Source of the DNA: Dechloromonas hankyongensis
GTDB lineage: Bacteria > Pseudomonadota > Gammaproteobacteria > Burkholderiales > Rhodocyclaceae
NCBI RefSeq assembly: GCF_022012295.1
Contig: NZ_JAKLTN010000001.1
Span: forward strand, 1,426,001-1,490,000
Direction: 5' to 3'
DNA length: 64,000 nt
Positions 55,299-64,000 of this stretch are shown here, piece by piece. Within the stretch, counting starts at the first letter, position 1; each line of letters starts with the position of its first letter. A program made the position numbers and the translations under genes. The notes under the pieces were generated by a model. It was not told where the DNA came from, ran no database searches, and saw only the letters and a program-made list of their open reading frames with translations.

Positions 55299-56484
55299 CT
55301 TCCCCGACGCCAAGGGCCATTTTGGTCCCTATGGCGGTGTGTTCGTCGCCGAGACGCTGTTTGGCGCGCTCGATGAACTGAAGGCCGCCTATGTCGCCGC
55401 CCAGGCCGATCCGGCCTTCCGCGCCGAATACGAATACGAGTTGAAGCATTTCGTCGGCCGTCCGTCGCCGATCTATCACGCCAAGCGCTGGTCCGACCTG
55501 CTCGGCGGCGCGCAGATCTACCTGAAGCGGGAAGACCTGAACCACACCGGCGCCCACAAGGTGAACAACTGCATCGGCCAGGCCATGCTCGCCAAGCGCA
55601 TGGGCAAGCCGCGCGTCATCGCCGAAACCGGCGCCGGCCAGCACGGCGTCGCCACCGCCACGGTCGCCGCCCGCTACGGCATGGAATGCGTGGTGTACAT
55701 GGGCAGCGAGGACGTCAAGCGCCAGGCCGCCAACGTCTATCGCATGAAGCTGCTTGGCGCTACCGTCGTACCCGTCGAGTCCGGCTCGAAGACGCTGAAG
55801 GACGCGCTGAACGAAGCGATGCGCGACTGGGTCACCAACATCCACAACACCTTCTACATCATCGGTACTGTCGCCGGTCCTCACCCGTATCCGATGCTGG
55901 TGCGCGATTTCCAGAAAATCATCGGCGAGGAATGCCTCGAGCAGATGCCGGAAATGGCCGGTCGCCAGCCGGATGCGGTGATTGCCGCGGTCGGTGGCGG
56001 GTCCAACGCGATGGGCATCTTCTACCCCTACATCGACGTCGAGGGCGTCCGCCTGATCGGCGTCGAGGCCGCCGGTTCCGGTATCGAGACCGGTCTGCAC
56101 GCCGCTTCGCTGACCGCCGGCGTGCCGGGCGTGCTGCACGGCAACCGGACCTATCTGTTGCAGGACGAAGACGGCCAGATCATCGAGACGCATTCGGTAT
56201 CCGCCGGCCTCGACTACCCGGGCGTCGGCCCGGAACACGCCTGGCTGAAGGACATGGGCCGCGCCGAGTACCAGCCGATCACCGACGCCGAAGCGCTCGC
56301 TGCCTTCCACAACCTGTGCCGCCTGGAAGGCATCATTCCGGCACTCGAATCGAGCCACGCCCTGGCCTATGCCGCCAAGCTGGCACCGACGCTGGGCAAG
56401 GACAAGATTCTGCTGGTCAACCTCTCCGGTCGGGGTGACAAGGACATGCATACCGTGGCCGAGAAATCCGGGATCGTCTTCTGA
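55285..56484 (+). CDS. trpB: Tryptophan synthase, beta chain
   Basis: A 399-residue PLP enzyme that joins indole and serine. The PLP lysine is K92 ([12 protein letters not shown]), [13 protein letters not shown] is the substrate loop and [10 protein letters not shown] holds the PLP phosphate. Length is normal. It overlaps trpF by 14 bases and meets trpA as TGATG, consistent with equal synthesis of the two chains of the alpha-beta complex. Confidence 0.97.
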   Translation: MSQYNFPDAKGHFGPYGGVFVAETLFGALDELKAAYVAAQADPAFRAEYEYELKHFVGRPSPIYHAKRWSDLLGGAQIYLKREDLNHTGAHKVNNCIGQAMLAKRMGKPRVIAETGAGQHGVATATVAARYGMECVVYMGSEDVKRQAANVYRMKLLGATVVPVESGSKTLKDALNEAMRDWVTNIHNTFYIIGTVAGPHPYPMLVRDFQKIIGEECLEQMPEMAGRQPDAVIAAVGGGSNAMGIFYPYIDVEGVRLIGVEAAGSGIETGLHAASLTAGVPGVLHGNRTYLLQDEDGQIIETHSVSAGLDYPGVGPEHAWLKDMGRAEYQPITDAEALAAFHNLCRLEGIIPALESSHALAYAAKLAPTLGKDKILLVNLSGRGDKDMHTVAEKSGIVF

Positions 56485-57290
56485 TGTCGCGCATTCAAAA
56501 AGCTTTCGAACGCCTGAATGGCGAGGGCCGCAAGGCGCTGATTCCCTTCATCACTGCCGGCGATCCCAATGCCGACCTGACCGTGCCGCTGATGCACGCC
56601 CTGGTCGAAGCCGGTGCCGACGTGATCGAGTTGGGCGTCCCGTTCTCCGATCCGATGGCCGACGGCCCGACCATCCAGCGCGCTTCCGAGCGGGCTTTGG
56701 CCCGTGGCATGACGCTGCGGAAGGTGCTGCAGCTGGTCACCACCTTCCGCACCGTCGACGACAAGACTCCGGTGGTGCTGATGGGTTACGCCAACCCGAT
56801 CGAGGCCATGGGCTTGGAACGTTTTGCTGAAAAGGCCGCCCAGTCAGGTGTCGATGGCGTGCTGGTCGTCGACTACCCGCCGGAAGAGGCCGAAAATTTT
56901 GGCGCTGCAATGAAGGCGCATGGCCTGGATCCGATCTTCCTGATCGCGCCAACCTCCAGCCCGGAGCGCATTGCCCACGTGGCGACGATCGCCAGCGGCT
57001 ATGTCTATTACGTCTCGCTGGCCGGGGTGACCGGTTCCGGCGCCCTGAACGTCGATGCGGTGGCCGAGAAATTGCCGGCCATTCGCGAGAAAACCGGCTT
57101 GCCGGTCGGCGTCGGTTTCGGCATTCGCGATGCCGCGACGGCGTCGCGGATCGCCGCCTTTGCCGATGCTGTCGTTGTCGGCAGCCGGATTATCGAAGAA
57201 ATTGAAAAATCGACCGCAGAAACGGCTTGTGCCAACGTCAAGGCGTTGGTCGCGGATATCCGTCGCGGTGTGGATGAGGTGAAAAAATGA
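56484..57290 (+). CDS. trpA: Tryptophan synthase, alpha chain
   Basis: A 268-residue TIM barrel that splits indole-3-glycerol phosphate. Catalytic residues E49 ([11 protein letters not shown]) and D60 ([10 protein letters not shown]) are present, with phosphate-binding loop [11 protein letters not shown]. The stop overlaps accD (ATGA). Confidence 0.97.
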   Translation: MSRIQKAFERLNGEGRKALIPFITAGDPNADLTVPLMHALVEAGADVIELGVPFSDPMADGPTIQRASERALARGMTLRKVLQLVTTFRTVDDKTPVVLMGYANPIEAMGLERFAEKAAQSGVDGVLVVDYPPEEAENFGAAMKAHGLDPIFLIAPTSSPERIAHVATIASGYVYYVSLAGVTGSGALNVDAVAEKLPAIREKTGLPVGVGFGIRDAATASRIAAFADAVVVGSRIIEEIEKSTAETACANVKALVADIRRGVDEVKK

Positions 57291-58156
57291 GCTGGCTGAC
57301 CAAACTGCTGCCCCCGAAGATCAAGCGCGAGCAAGGCCCGCAGCGCCGCGGCAATCTGCCGGAAGGCCTGTGGAGCAAGTGTCCGTCCTGCGAGGCGGTG
57401 CTCTATGCGACCGACCTCGAGAACAACATGCAGGTCTGCCCCAAGTGCGGCCACCACAACCGCCTGAATTCCCGCCAGCGCCTCGACATGCTGCTCGATA
57501 CGGAAGGCCGTTTCGAAATCGGCGCCGAAGTGGTGCCGGTGGACAGCCTGAAATTCAAGGATTCCAAGAAATATCCGGATCGCCTGATGGAAGCCAACGT
57601 GGCGACCGGCGAAAGCGATTCGCTGGTCGTCCTGCAGGGCGCCATCAAGACCATCCCGGTCGTTGCCGCCGCCTTCGAGTTCGATTTCATGGGCGGTTCG
57701 ATGGGCTCCGTGCTCGGTGAGCGTTTCGTGCGTGGCGTGCAGAACGCCGTCGAGCAGAAGATGCCCTTCATCTGCATCACCGCTTCCGGCGGCGCCCGCA
57801 TGCAGGAAGGCCTGTTCTCCCTGATGCAGATGGCCAAGACGACGGCCGCTCTGACCAAACTGTCGGAAGCCGGTCTGCCCTTCATCTCCATCCTGACCGA
57901 CCCGACCATGGGCGGCGTTTCGGCTTCCTTCGCCTTCGTCGGCGACGTGGTGATTGCCGAACCCAAGGCCCTGATCGGCTTTGCCGGCCCGCGCGTGATC
58001 GAGCAGACGGTGCGCGAGAAGCTGCCGGAAGGCTTCCAGCGTTCCGAGTTCATCCTCGAAAAGGGCGCCATCGACATGATCGTCGACCGCCGCGACATGC
58101 GCGAACAGGTGGCTCGCGTCCTGGCCCTGCTGCAAAAACTGCCGGCAGCAGCTTGA
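57287..58156 (+). CDS. accD: Acetyl-CoA carboxylase carboxyltransferase, beta subunit
   Basis: A 289-residue subunit that pairs with AccA (30832). The N-terminal zinc finger uses C32, C35, C51 and C54 (KCPSCE, CPKCGHH). The crotonase-fold part has [35 protein letters not shown] and [13 protein letters not shown]-like loops (LTDPTMGGV). It closes the truA-trpFBA-accD chain of overlapping genes. Confidence 0.96.
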   Translation: MSWLTKLLPPKIKREQGPQRRGNLPEGLWSKCPSCEAVLYATDLENNMQVCPKCGHHNRLNSRQRLDMLLDTEGRFEIGAEVVPVDSLKFKDSKKYPDRLMEANVATGESDSLVVLQGAIKTIPVVAAAFEFDFMGGSMGSVLGERFVRGVQNAVEQKMPFICITASGGARMQEGLFSLMQMAKTTAALTKLSEAGLPFISILTDPTMGGVSASFAFVGDVVIAEPKALIGFAGPRVIEQTVREKLPEGFQRSEFILEKGAIDMIVDRRDMREQVARVLALLQKLPAAA

Positions 58157-58175
58157 GCTAGCCGTTAGGATCGAG
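58157..58175 (+). repeat. Short repeat, copy 2 (also at 6053)
   Basis: GCTAGCCGTTAGGATCGAG, 18 of 19 bases the same as 6053-6071, beginning at the base after the accD stop codon. Confidence 0.6.
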
Positions 58176-58248
58176 TTGCCGAGGATCGAGTGGGCCGCCT
58201 TGGGCGGATACGCGATCGGTTTTGCTCGATCCTAGGCAACTAGGCAAC
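58175..58248. repeat. Long inverted repeat between accD and folC
   Basis: GTTGCC (58175-58180), one mismatch, AGGATCGAG (58182-58190) pairs with CTCGATCCT (58225-58233), one mismatch, GGCAAC (58235-58240). The inner part holds a second stem, CCGCC with GGCGG. TAGGCAAC is repeated in tandem at 58233-58248. The structure covers nearly all of the 94-base gap and ends 10 bases before folC. Confidence 0.6.
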
Positions 58249-58250
58249 TA

Positions 58251-59570
58251 ATGACTAAAAACGACTGGCTGCACCACCTCGAAAGCCTGCACCCCAAGGG
58301 GCAGGCCGGCATCGAGCTGGGCTTGGACCGTATCCGTCGCGTCAAGAATGCCCTCGGGCAGACGCAGCACTGCCCGGTGATCATCGTCGGCGGCACCAAC
58401 GGCAAGGGCTCGACCTGCGCCTATCTGGAAAACATCATCGACCGGGCCGGCTACAAGGTGGGCTGCTACACCTCGCCGCACCTGCTGGACTACAACGAGC
58501 GGGTGCGTCTGAATGGCCGGCCGGTGAGCGACGACGCCCTGTGTGCGGCCTTTGCCCGGGTCGAGGCGGCGCGGCAGACGGCCGGCGCCAACGGCGAAGC
58601 GGTCGCGCTGACCTATTTCGAATTCGGCACGCTGGCCGCCTGGGAAATCTTTGCAGAAGCCGAGGTGGAAGCGGCGATTCTCGAGGTCGGCCTGGGCGGT
58701 CGCCTGGATGCGGTGAATGCCTACGAGCCGGACGTTTCCATCGTCACCACGGTGGCGCTCGACCACACCGACTGGCTGGGTCCGGACCGCGAGTCGATCG
58801 GCTTCGAAAAGGCCGGCATTTATCGCGCCGGCAAACCGGCTTTTTGTGCCGACCCCAATCCGCCGCAACGCCTGCTCGATCATGCGGCGGCCATCGGCGC
58901 CGACCTGCGCCTGATCGGACGCGACTTCGGCTTCGAGCGCCCGGCAGCGGATAGTAACGAGAACCGGTTGCAATGGCGCTGGTGGTGTCGTTCCGGCGAG
59001 CAACTAATCAAACGAGCACTGGCTTATCCCGGCTTGCGCGGCCCCACCCAGCTGTTCAACGCCGCAGTCGTGCTGGCCGCCCTGGAGGCCATTTCCGACA
59101 AACTGCCGGTGACCATGCAGGCCATCCGTCCCGGCCTCATTGAAACCGAACTGGCGGGGCGCTTCCAGGTCGTTCCGGGCAAACCGGCCATCGTGCTGGA
59201 CGTCGGACACAATCCGCAGGCGGTCAAGGTGCTGGCCGACAACCTGTCGAGCATGGGTTTCTTCGACCGCACGCTGGCCGTGGTCGGCATGTTGAGCGAC
59301 AAGGATATCGCTGGGGCGCTGGCGCCGCTGAAGGGCAAGGTCGACGTCTGGCATGTCGCCACGCTGGGCGGAATGCGCGGTACGCCGGCCGAAACCCTGG
59401 CCGGGATCATCGCCGCGGCCGGTCTGGGCGGCGAGGTGGTGTGCCACCCGTCACCCTGCGAGGCGATGCAGGCGGCCAAGGGGCAAGCCTCTGAAAGTGA
59501 TAGAATCTTGGCCTTTGGTTCTTTCTACACGGTAGCCGGTGCACTCGAGGCGCTCGGCAAAAAAGCCTGA
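58251..59570 (+). CDS. folC: Folylpolyglutamate/dihydrofolate synthase
   Basis: A 439-residue Mur-ligase-family enzyme that adds glutamate to folates. The ATP loop is IVGGTNGKGSTCAYLE, followed by YTSPHLLDYNERVRLNG, the carbamylated-lysine/metal region EVGLGGRLDAVNAY and DHTDWLGPDRESIGFEKAGIYR, and the C-terminal DVGHNPQAVKVLADNL. No clear ribosome site precedes the ATG, which follows the TAGGCAAC tandem. It begins a group with dedD, cvpA, purF and metZ. Confidence 0.94.
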   Translation: MTKNDWLHHLESLHPKGQAGIELGLDRIRRVKNALGQTQHCPVIIVGGTNGKGSTCAYLENIIDRAGYKVGCYTSPHLLDYNERVRLNGRPVSDDALCAAFARVEAARQTAGANGEAVALTYFEFGTLAAWEIFAEAEVEAAILEVGLGGRLDAVNAYEPDVSIVTTVALDHTDWLGPDRESIGFEKAGIYRAGKPAFCADPNPPQRLLDHAAAIGADLRLIGRDFGFERPAADSNENRLQWRWWCRSGEQLIKRALAYPGLRGPTQLFNAAVVLAALEAISDKLPVTMQAIRPGLIETELAGRFQVVPGKPAIVLDVGHNPQAVKVLADNLSSMGFFDRTLAVVGMLSDKDIAGALAPLKGKVDVWHVATLGGMRGTPAETLAGIIAAAGLGGEVVCHPSPCEAMQAAKGQASESDRILAFGSFYTVAGALEALGKKA

Positions 59571-59572
59571 TC

Positions 59573-60355
59573 ATGGACGACAACGACGCTCAGTTGCCCC
59601 TCAAGAAACGCGCCCGCCGCCGTCTGGTCGGGGCGATTTTCTTCGTCTCGGTGGTCGCCGTGGTCTTGCCGATGGTGATGGATCACGAGCCGCGCCAGGC
59701 CGTTCAGGACGTCGAGATTCGCATTCCCGGGCAGGACGAGAAACCCTTCGCGCCCAAGTTCGCCGCTGCGCCGGTCGACAAGGCGCCCGAAAAGGCGATT
59801 GAGAAACCGGTCGCTGTCCCTTCGGACAAGCCGTTGCCCGCCGCAACCCCCGCGCCTGAAGCCAAGCCGACCGCACGCGTGCTGGAGGTGGTGAAGGACA
59901 GCAAGCCGGCAGACAAACCGGCAGACAAACCGGCCGACAAGCCGAGCGAAAAACCGGCCCCGAAACCGGAAAAAGCGCCAGAAAAGACAACTGAGAAGCC
60001 GGCCGCCAAGGCGCCGGAAAAGCCGGCTGACAAGCCCAAGGACGATGCCAAGCGCGCCGCCGCCATCCTGGCCGGCCAGGCGGCCGACGCCAAGAGTACC
60101 GACAGCAAGCCGGCCGCCAAGGCGGGCGAATACCTGGTGCTGATCGGTGCATTCTCCAACGAAGCCAATGTCAAAACCCTGAAGGCCAAGCTGTCCGAGC
60201 AGGGCATCAAGACTTTCAGCGAGCCGCTGGATACACCGCAGGGCAAAAAGACCCGGGTGCGGGCCGGTCCATTCCCGAATCGCGAAGCGGCCGAGAAGGC
60301 GCTGGAAAAGATGCAGCGCATCGGCGTTTCCGGAGTCGTCGCGGCCAAGTCATGA
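59573..60355 (+). CDS. dedD: SPOR-domain membrane protein, DedD-like
   Basis: A 260-residue protein anchored in the inner membrane by one segment (about 16-34, RLVGAIFFVSVVAVVLPMVM). A long Lys/Pro/Ala/Glu-rich periplasmic linker (about 60-180) includes repeated KPADKPADKP units. The C-terminal 75 residues are a SPOR domain (YLVLIGAFSNEANVKTLKAKLSEQGI and VRAGPFPNREAAEKALEKM), which binds denuded peptidoglycan at the division septum. Its position between folC and cvpA matches dedD of gammaproteobacteria. The stop overlaps cvpA. Confidence 0.9.
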   Translation: MDDNDAQLPLKKRARRRLVGAIFFVSVVAVVLPMVMDHEPRQAVQDVEIRIPGQDEKPFAPKFAAAPVDKAPEKAIEKPVAVPSDKPLPAATPAPEAKPTARVLEVVKDSKPADKPADKPADKPSEKPAPKPEKAPEKTTEKPAAKAPEKPADKPKDDAKRAAAILAGQAADAKSTDSKPAAKAGEYLVLIGAFSNEANVKTLKAKLSEQGIKTFSEPLDTPQGKKTRVRAGPFPNREAAEKALEKMQRIGVSGVVAAKS

Positions 60356-60843
60356 CCGGATTCGACTACGCTGCCCTCGGCATCGTCGGCGTCTCCTTGG
60401 TCTTTGGTTTGTGGCGGGGCGTGGTTGGCGAGATCATCGCGCTAGTGGCCTGGATTCTGGCCATCTTCGCAGCGGTCGAGTTCGGTTCGCGGATTGGAAC
60501 CTCCGTGTTCGCCGGCTTGTCTGATCCGGCGCTACGGACGGTGGCGGGGTGTGTGGCGATTTTTGTGGGAGTGCTGGTCGTGATGGCGCTGTTCAGGATG
60601 CTGGTCAGGAGCATGGTCAAGGCCCTGGGGCTGTCCATCTCCGATCGCATTCTCGGCATGCTCTTCGGTCTGGTGCGTGGCGTGCTGGTGTGCATGGTGC
60701 TGGTCGGTCTCGGCGGCATGACATCGGCGCCGACTCAACCCTGGTGGCGGCAGGCAACGCTGTCGGCACCTCTGGAAACAGCCGTACTGGCGACCAGGTC
60801 CTGGTTGCCGGACGATTTGGCAAAACGAATTCGATTTACCTAG
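60352..60843 (+). CDS. cvpA: CvpA family membrane protein
   Basis: A 163-residue inner-membrane protein with four hydrophobic segments and the family sequence LGIVGVSLVFGLWRGVVGEIIALVAWILA. In E. coli CvpA is needed for colicin V production and bile resistance; its molecular function is not settled. It overlaps dedD by ATGA and lies 12 bases before purF, the classical cvpA-purF pairing. Confidence 0.92.
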   Translation: MTGFDYAALGIVGVSLVFGLWRGVVGEIIALVAWILAIFAAVEFGSRIGTSVFAGLSDPALRTVAGCVAIFVGVLVVMALFRMLVRSMVKALGLSISDRILGMLFGLVRGVLVCMVLVGLGGMTSAPTQPWWRQATLSAPLETAVLATRSWLPDDLAKRIRFT

Positions 60844-60855
60844 GCAGGAAAAAAT

Positions 60856-62394
60856 ATGTGCGGGATTCTCGGTGTAATGGCGACAACGCCGGTCAACCAG
60901 CTGCTTTACGATGGTCTGATGGTGCTCCAGCACCGCGGCCAGGATGCGGCGGGTATTGCAACGGCGGAAGGGAACACCTTCCACTTGCACAAGGGGCCGG
61001 GCCTGGTGCGCGACGTTTTCCGCACCCGCAACATGCGCGCCCTGCCGGGTAACTGGGGCATCGGCCACGTCCGCTACCCGACTGCCGGTTCGGCCTACAA
61101 CTTTGCCGAGGCGCAGCCCTTCTACGTCAATTCGCCGTTCGGCATCGTGCTCGGCCACAACGGCAACCTGACCAATGCCGAACAGCTGAAGGAAGAGATG
61201 TTCCGGATGGATCGCCGGCACATCAATACCAATTCCGACTCGGAAGTCCTGCTCAACGTGCTGGCGCACGAGCTGCAGTCGGCGGCGCACGGCTATGAAC
61301 TCGACGTAGACAGTATCTTCCAGGCCGTAGCCGGCGTGCATCGTCGCTGCCGCGGCGCCTACGCCGTGGTCGTGCTAATCGCCGGCTATGGCCTGCTCGC
61401 CTTCCGCGATCCGCATGGCATCCGCCCGCTGGTCTATGGCCAGAACGAAACGCCGGAAGGCATGGAATACCTGGTGTCCTCCGAATCGGTCGCCCTCGAC
61501 ACCCTGGGCTTCCAGGTGGTGCGCGACATCGAGCCGGGCGAAGCGATCTTCGTCGATCTCAATCACCAGTTGCATGCCCGCCAGTGCGCGCAGCAGCCGA
61601 TGTACGCCCCGTGCATCTTCGAATATGTGTATCTGGCCCGCCCGGACACCGTGATCGACGGCGTGTCCGTTTACGAAGCCCGTCTGGCCATGGGCGAACT
61701 GCTGGCCGAGAAGGTCAAGAAGCACATCCCGGTCGAGGAAATCGACGTCGTCATCCCGATTCCGGACTCCAGCCGCCCCTCCGCCATGCAACTAGCGCAG
61801 GCGCTTGGTATCCCGTTCCGCGAAGGCTTCGTCAAGAACCGCTACGTCGGCCGTACCTTCATCATGCCCGGCCAGGCCATGCGCAAGAAGTCGGTGCGCC
61901 AGAAGCTGAACACCGTCGGCCAGGAGTTCAAGGGCAAGCGCGTGCTTCTGGTCGATGACTCCATCGTGCGCGGCACGACCAGCCACGAAATCGTCGAGAT
62001 GGCGCGGGCCGCCGGCGCGGTCAAGGTCTATTTCGCCTCGGCCGCTCCCCCGGTGCGTTTCCCGAACGTGTACGGCATCGACATGCCGACCCGTTCCGAA
62101 CTGATCGCCACCGGCCGTACCGATGCCCAGATCGCCGCCGAGATCGGCGCCGACGCGCTGGTCTATCAAGATATCGAGGCGCTGAAGCAGTCGATCACCA
62201 ACCTGCGTTCCGACCTGACGGTGTTCGACGCCTCCTGCTTCGACGGCTGCTACATCACCGGTGACATCGACAGCTACTACCTCGATGCCGTCGAAGGCAA
62301 GCGCGGCGGCAAGCCGGCCAAGAGCGACGACGACGGCGACAGCCGTTCTTCCGAGCAGATGGTGCTCGGCCTGGCGAATGGCGGGCAGGAATAA
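60856..62394 (+). CDS. purF: Amidophosphoribosyltransferase
   Basis: A 512-residue enzyme of the first step of purine synthesis. The glutaminase nucleophile is Cys2 (MCGILGVMATTP) after removal of Met1, with HRGQDAAGIAT and the phosphoribosyl site LLVDDSIVRGTTSHEIVEM. No propeptide is present, as in the E. coli-type enzyme. A 12-base gap with AGGAAAAAAT precedes it. The stop overlaps metZ (TAATG). Confidence 0.96.
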   Translation: MCGILGVMATTPVNQLLYDGLMVLQHRGQDAAGIATAEGNTFHLHKGPGLVRDVFRTRNMRALPGNWGIGHVRYPTAGSAYNFAEAQPFYVNSPFGIVLGHNGNLTNAEQLKEEMFRMDRRHINTNSDSEVLLNVLAHELQSAAHGYELDVDSIFQAVAGVHRRCRGAYAVVVLIAGYGLLAFRDPHGIRPLVYGQNETPEGMEYLVSSESVALDTLGFQVVRDIEPGEAIFVDLNHQLHARQCAQQPMYAPCIFEYVYLARPDTVIDGVSVYEARLAMGELLAEKVKKHIPVEEIDVVIPIPDSSRPSAMQLAQALGIPFREGFVKNRYVGRTFIMPGQAMRKKSVRQKLNTVGQEFKGKRVLLVDDSIVRGTTSHEIVEMARAAGAVKVYFASAAPPVRFPNVYGIDMPTRSELIATGRTDAQIAAEIGADALVYQDIEALKQSITNLRSDLTVFDASCFDGCYITGDIDSYYLDAVEGKRGGKPAKSDDDGDSRSSEQMVLGLANGGQE

Positions 62395-63584
62395 TGGCCA
62401 AGTTTGACGCTGCCTCGGGGTATCGCCCGGAAACGCTGTCCGTGCGGGCCGGCCAGGAGCGTAGCCAGTTCGGCGAGCACGCCGAGGCGCTGTACCTGAC
62501 CTCCAGCTTCGTCTTCCAGAGCGCCGCGCAGGCCGCCAAGCGCTTCTCCGGCGAGGAGGAGGGCAATGTCTACGCTCGCTTCTCCAACCCGACTGTCACC
62601 ATGTTCGAGGAGCGCCTGGCCGCCCTCGAAGGTGCCGAAGACTGCGTGGCGACGGCCAGCGGCATGGCCGCCATCATGGCGGCGGTGCTGGCGCACCTCA
62701 AGCAGGGCGATCACATCGTCGCCTCGAACAGCCTGTTCGGCGCCACGGTGCAGTTGTTCAACAACATCCTGTCGCGCACCGGCATCACGACGACCTTCGT
62801 GTCGCACACCGATTCGGCCGCCTGGGAAGCGGCGATTCGTCCGGAAACAAAGCTGTTCTTCCTGGAAACGCCGTCCAACCCGCTGACCGAAATCGCCGAC
62901 ATCCGCACCCTGGCCGCCATCGCGCACGCCAAGGGCATCCTGGTCGCGGTGGATAACTGCTTCTGCACGCCCATCCTGCAAAAGCCGCTGGAAATGGGTG
63001 CCGACTTGGTCATCCATTCGGCGACCAAGTACATCGACGGCCAGGGTCGCGTCCTCGGCGGTGCCGTGTGCGGTCCGAAGAAGCTGACCGAGGAAGTCTT
63101 CAAATACCTGCGTACGGCTGGTCCGACCCTGTCGGCCTTCAATGCCTGGGTGCTGCTCAAGGGGCTGGAAACCCTCAAGCTGCGCGTCGAGGCGCAAGCT
63201 GCCAACGCCGCGCAGCTGGCCGCCTGGCTGGAGGCGCATCCGAAAGTGGCGCGTGTTTTCTACCCCGGCCTGCCGTCGCATCCGCAGCACGAACTGGCCA
63301 AGGCGCAGCAAAAGAACGGAGGCGGCATCGTCTCCTTCGAGGTCAAGGGCGGGCGCGACCAGGCGTGGACCGTCGTCGATCATTGCCAGCTGCTGTCCAT
63401 CACCGCCAACCTCGGCGATACCAAGACCACCATCACCCATCCCGCCTCCACCACGCATGGCCGTATCAGCCCGGAAGCCCGGGCGGCTGCCGGCATCAAC
63501 GAAGGCCTGCTGCGCATCGCAGTCGGCCTCGAAGCGGTGGAAGACCTGCAGGCCGACCTCGAGCGCGGCTTCTCTCTGATCTGA
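62394..63584 (+). CDS. metZ: O-succinylhomoserine sulfhydrylase
   Basis: A 396-residue PLP enzyme that makes homocysteine from O-succinylhomoserine and sulfide. The PLP lysine is in [16 protein letters not shown], with [15 protein letters not shown] and [17 protein letters not shown] as family signatures. MetZ is preferred to MetB or MetC because of its place after purF, an arrangement known in pseudomonads and betaproteobacteria. It overlaps purF by one base. Confidence 0.93.
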   Translation: MAKFDAASGYRPETLSVRAGQERSQFGEHAEALYLTSSFVFQSAAQAAKRFSGEEEGNVYARFSNPTVTMFEERLAALEGAEDCVATASGMAAIMAAVLAHLKQGDHIVASNSLFGATVQLFNNILSRTGITTTFVSHTDSAAWEAAIRPETKLFFLETPSNPLTEIADIRTLAAIAHAKGILVAVDNCFCTPILQKPLEMGADLVIHSATKYIDGQGRVLGGAVCGPKKLTEEVFKYLRTAGPTLSAFNAWVLLKGLETLKLRVEAQAANAAQLAAWLEAHPKVARVFYPGLPSHPQHELAKAQQKNGGGIVSFEVKGGRDQAWTVVDHCQLLSITANLGDTKTTITHPASTTHGRISPEARAAAGINEGLLRIAVGLEAVEDLQADLERGFSLI

Positions 63585-63634
63585 TTCATGCGCGGCGCCC
63601 GGCTCCGGCCGGGCGCTTCGCTTTGGAGTTCCCC

Positions 63635-64000
63635 ATGCATTTTTCCGACCTCGGCCTGAAGGCCGAAATCCAGCGCGCCGTCGCCGAACAAGGCTACGAC
63701 ACGCCGACGCCCATCCAGCAACAGGCGATACCGGCCGTGCTGGCCGGCCACGACCTGATGGCCACGGCGCAGACCGGCACCGGCAAGACGGCCGGCTTCA
63801 CGCTGCCTATCCTGCACCGCCTGGCTTCCGGGTCGAGCGACCGCCTGACCCGCGTCGCCCGCACGCCGCGCGTATTGGTCCTGACGCCGACGCGCGAGCT
63901 GGCCATCCAGGTCGAGGAAAGCGTGCGCACCTATGGCAAGCACCTGCCGATCAACTCGCTGGCCGTTTTCGGCGGCGTCGGCATCAATCCGCAGATCGCT
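63635..64000 (+). CDS. DEAD-box RNA helicase (RhlE-like), 5' part
   Basis: The first 122 residues of a DEAD-box helicase cut by the window end. The Q-motif is [14 protein letters not shown]...[11 protein letters not shown], motif I is [13 protein letters not shown] and motif Ia is [13 protein letters not shown]. The linear order and the sequence [10 protein letters not shown] point to the RhlE group, which acts in ribosome assembly and RNA turnover. The DEAD motif itself lies beyond the window. TTTGGAGTT precedes the ATG. Confidence 0.9.
   Translation, partial: MHFSDLGLKAEIQRAVAEQGYDTPTPIQQQAIPAVLAGHDLMATAQTGTGKTAGFTLPILHRLASGSSDRLTRVARTPRVLVLTPTRELAIQVEESVRTYGKHLPINSLAVFGGVGINPQIA

Overview
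The window is a stretch of high-GC bacterial chromosome, fully packed with genes and with no sign of plasmid, phage, insertion sequence or CRISPR. Gene content and order point to a betaproteobacterium, most likely of the Rhodocyclales (Dechloromonas/Azonexus type). Pointers are the block leuC-leuDB-asd-fimV-truA-trpFBA-accD-folC-dedD-cvpA-purF-metZ, the pair dapA-bamC, a NasA-type nitrate transporter next to a PP2C/Ser-Thr kinase fusion, and a NarX/NarL pair. This placement is inference from gene families; no search was run.

Layout. 1-4.4 kb: a membrane-anchored Ser/Thr kinase, then a minus-strand group (MxaJ-like binding protein, MxaD-like SRPBCC protein, DUF488 protein, VOC protein) and a hemerythrin-like protein. 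4.4-16.8 kb is a nitrate island: nasA, a PP2C-kinase fusion, an HD-GYP protein with a hemerythrin tail, a short CbiX chelatase, a NasT-like ANTAR regulator, the nitrate ABC transporter nrtA-nrtB-nrtD, and narX-narL. 16.8-23.1 kb: a small unknown gene, a spermidine-synthase-like gene, class Ia ribonucleotide reductase nrdAB behind tandem NrdR-type boxes and a cobalamin riboswitch, a GNAT-like ORF and tRNA-Arg(CCT). 23-45 kb is housekeeping and signalling: a chemoreceptor, uup, two HDOD proteins, metallo-hydrolases, a DNA glycosylase, accA, tilS, dapA, bamC, rlmD, a Bax-inhibitor-like protein, tRNA-Ser(TGA), a patatin, queD, a radical SAM protein, an XRE regulator, a CBS protein, aroC, a YdcH-like protein and an MFS permease. 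45-64 kb is the leucine/aspartate-semialdehyde/FimV/tryptophan/purine/methionine block, ending inside a DEAD-box helicase.

How the genes work together. The nitrate island shows layered control that can be read from the DNA. nrtA has an NtrC-type palindrome, a perfect sigma-54 promoter, and a leader with two small hairpins whose six-base loops carry A at position 1 and G at position 4, the signature of ANTAR-protein targets. The second hairpin overlaps an intrinsic terminator, so the two cannot form together. The ANTAR regulator itself is encoded immediately upstream. nasA has its own sigma-54 promoter, NtrC-like half sites and one hairpin of the same type. The nrdAB leader combines NrdR-type boxes, a B12 aptamer and a hairpin that hides the Shine-Dalgarno sequence of a TTG start, implying a B12-dependent alternative reductase elsewhere in the genome.
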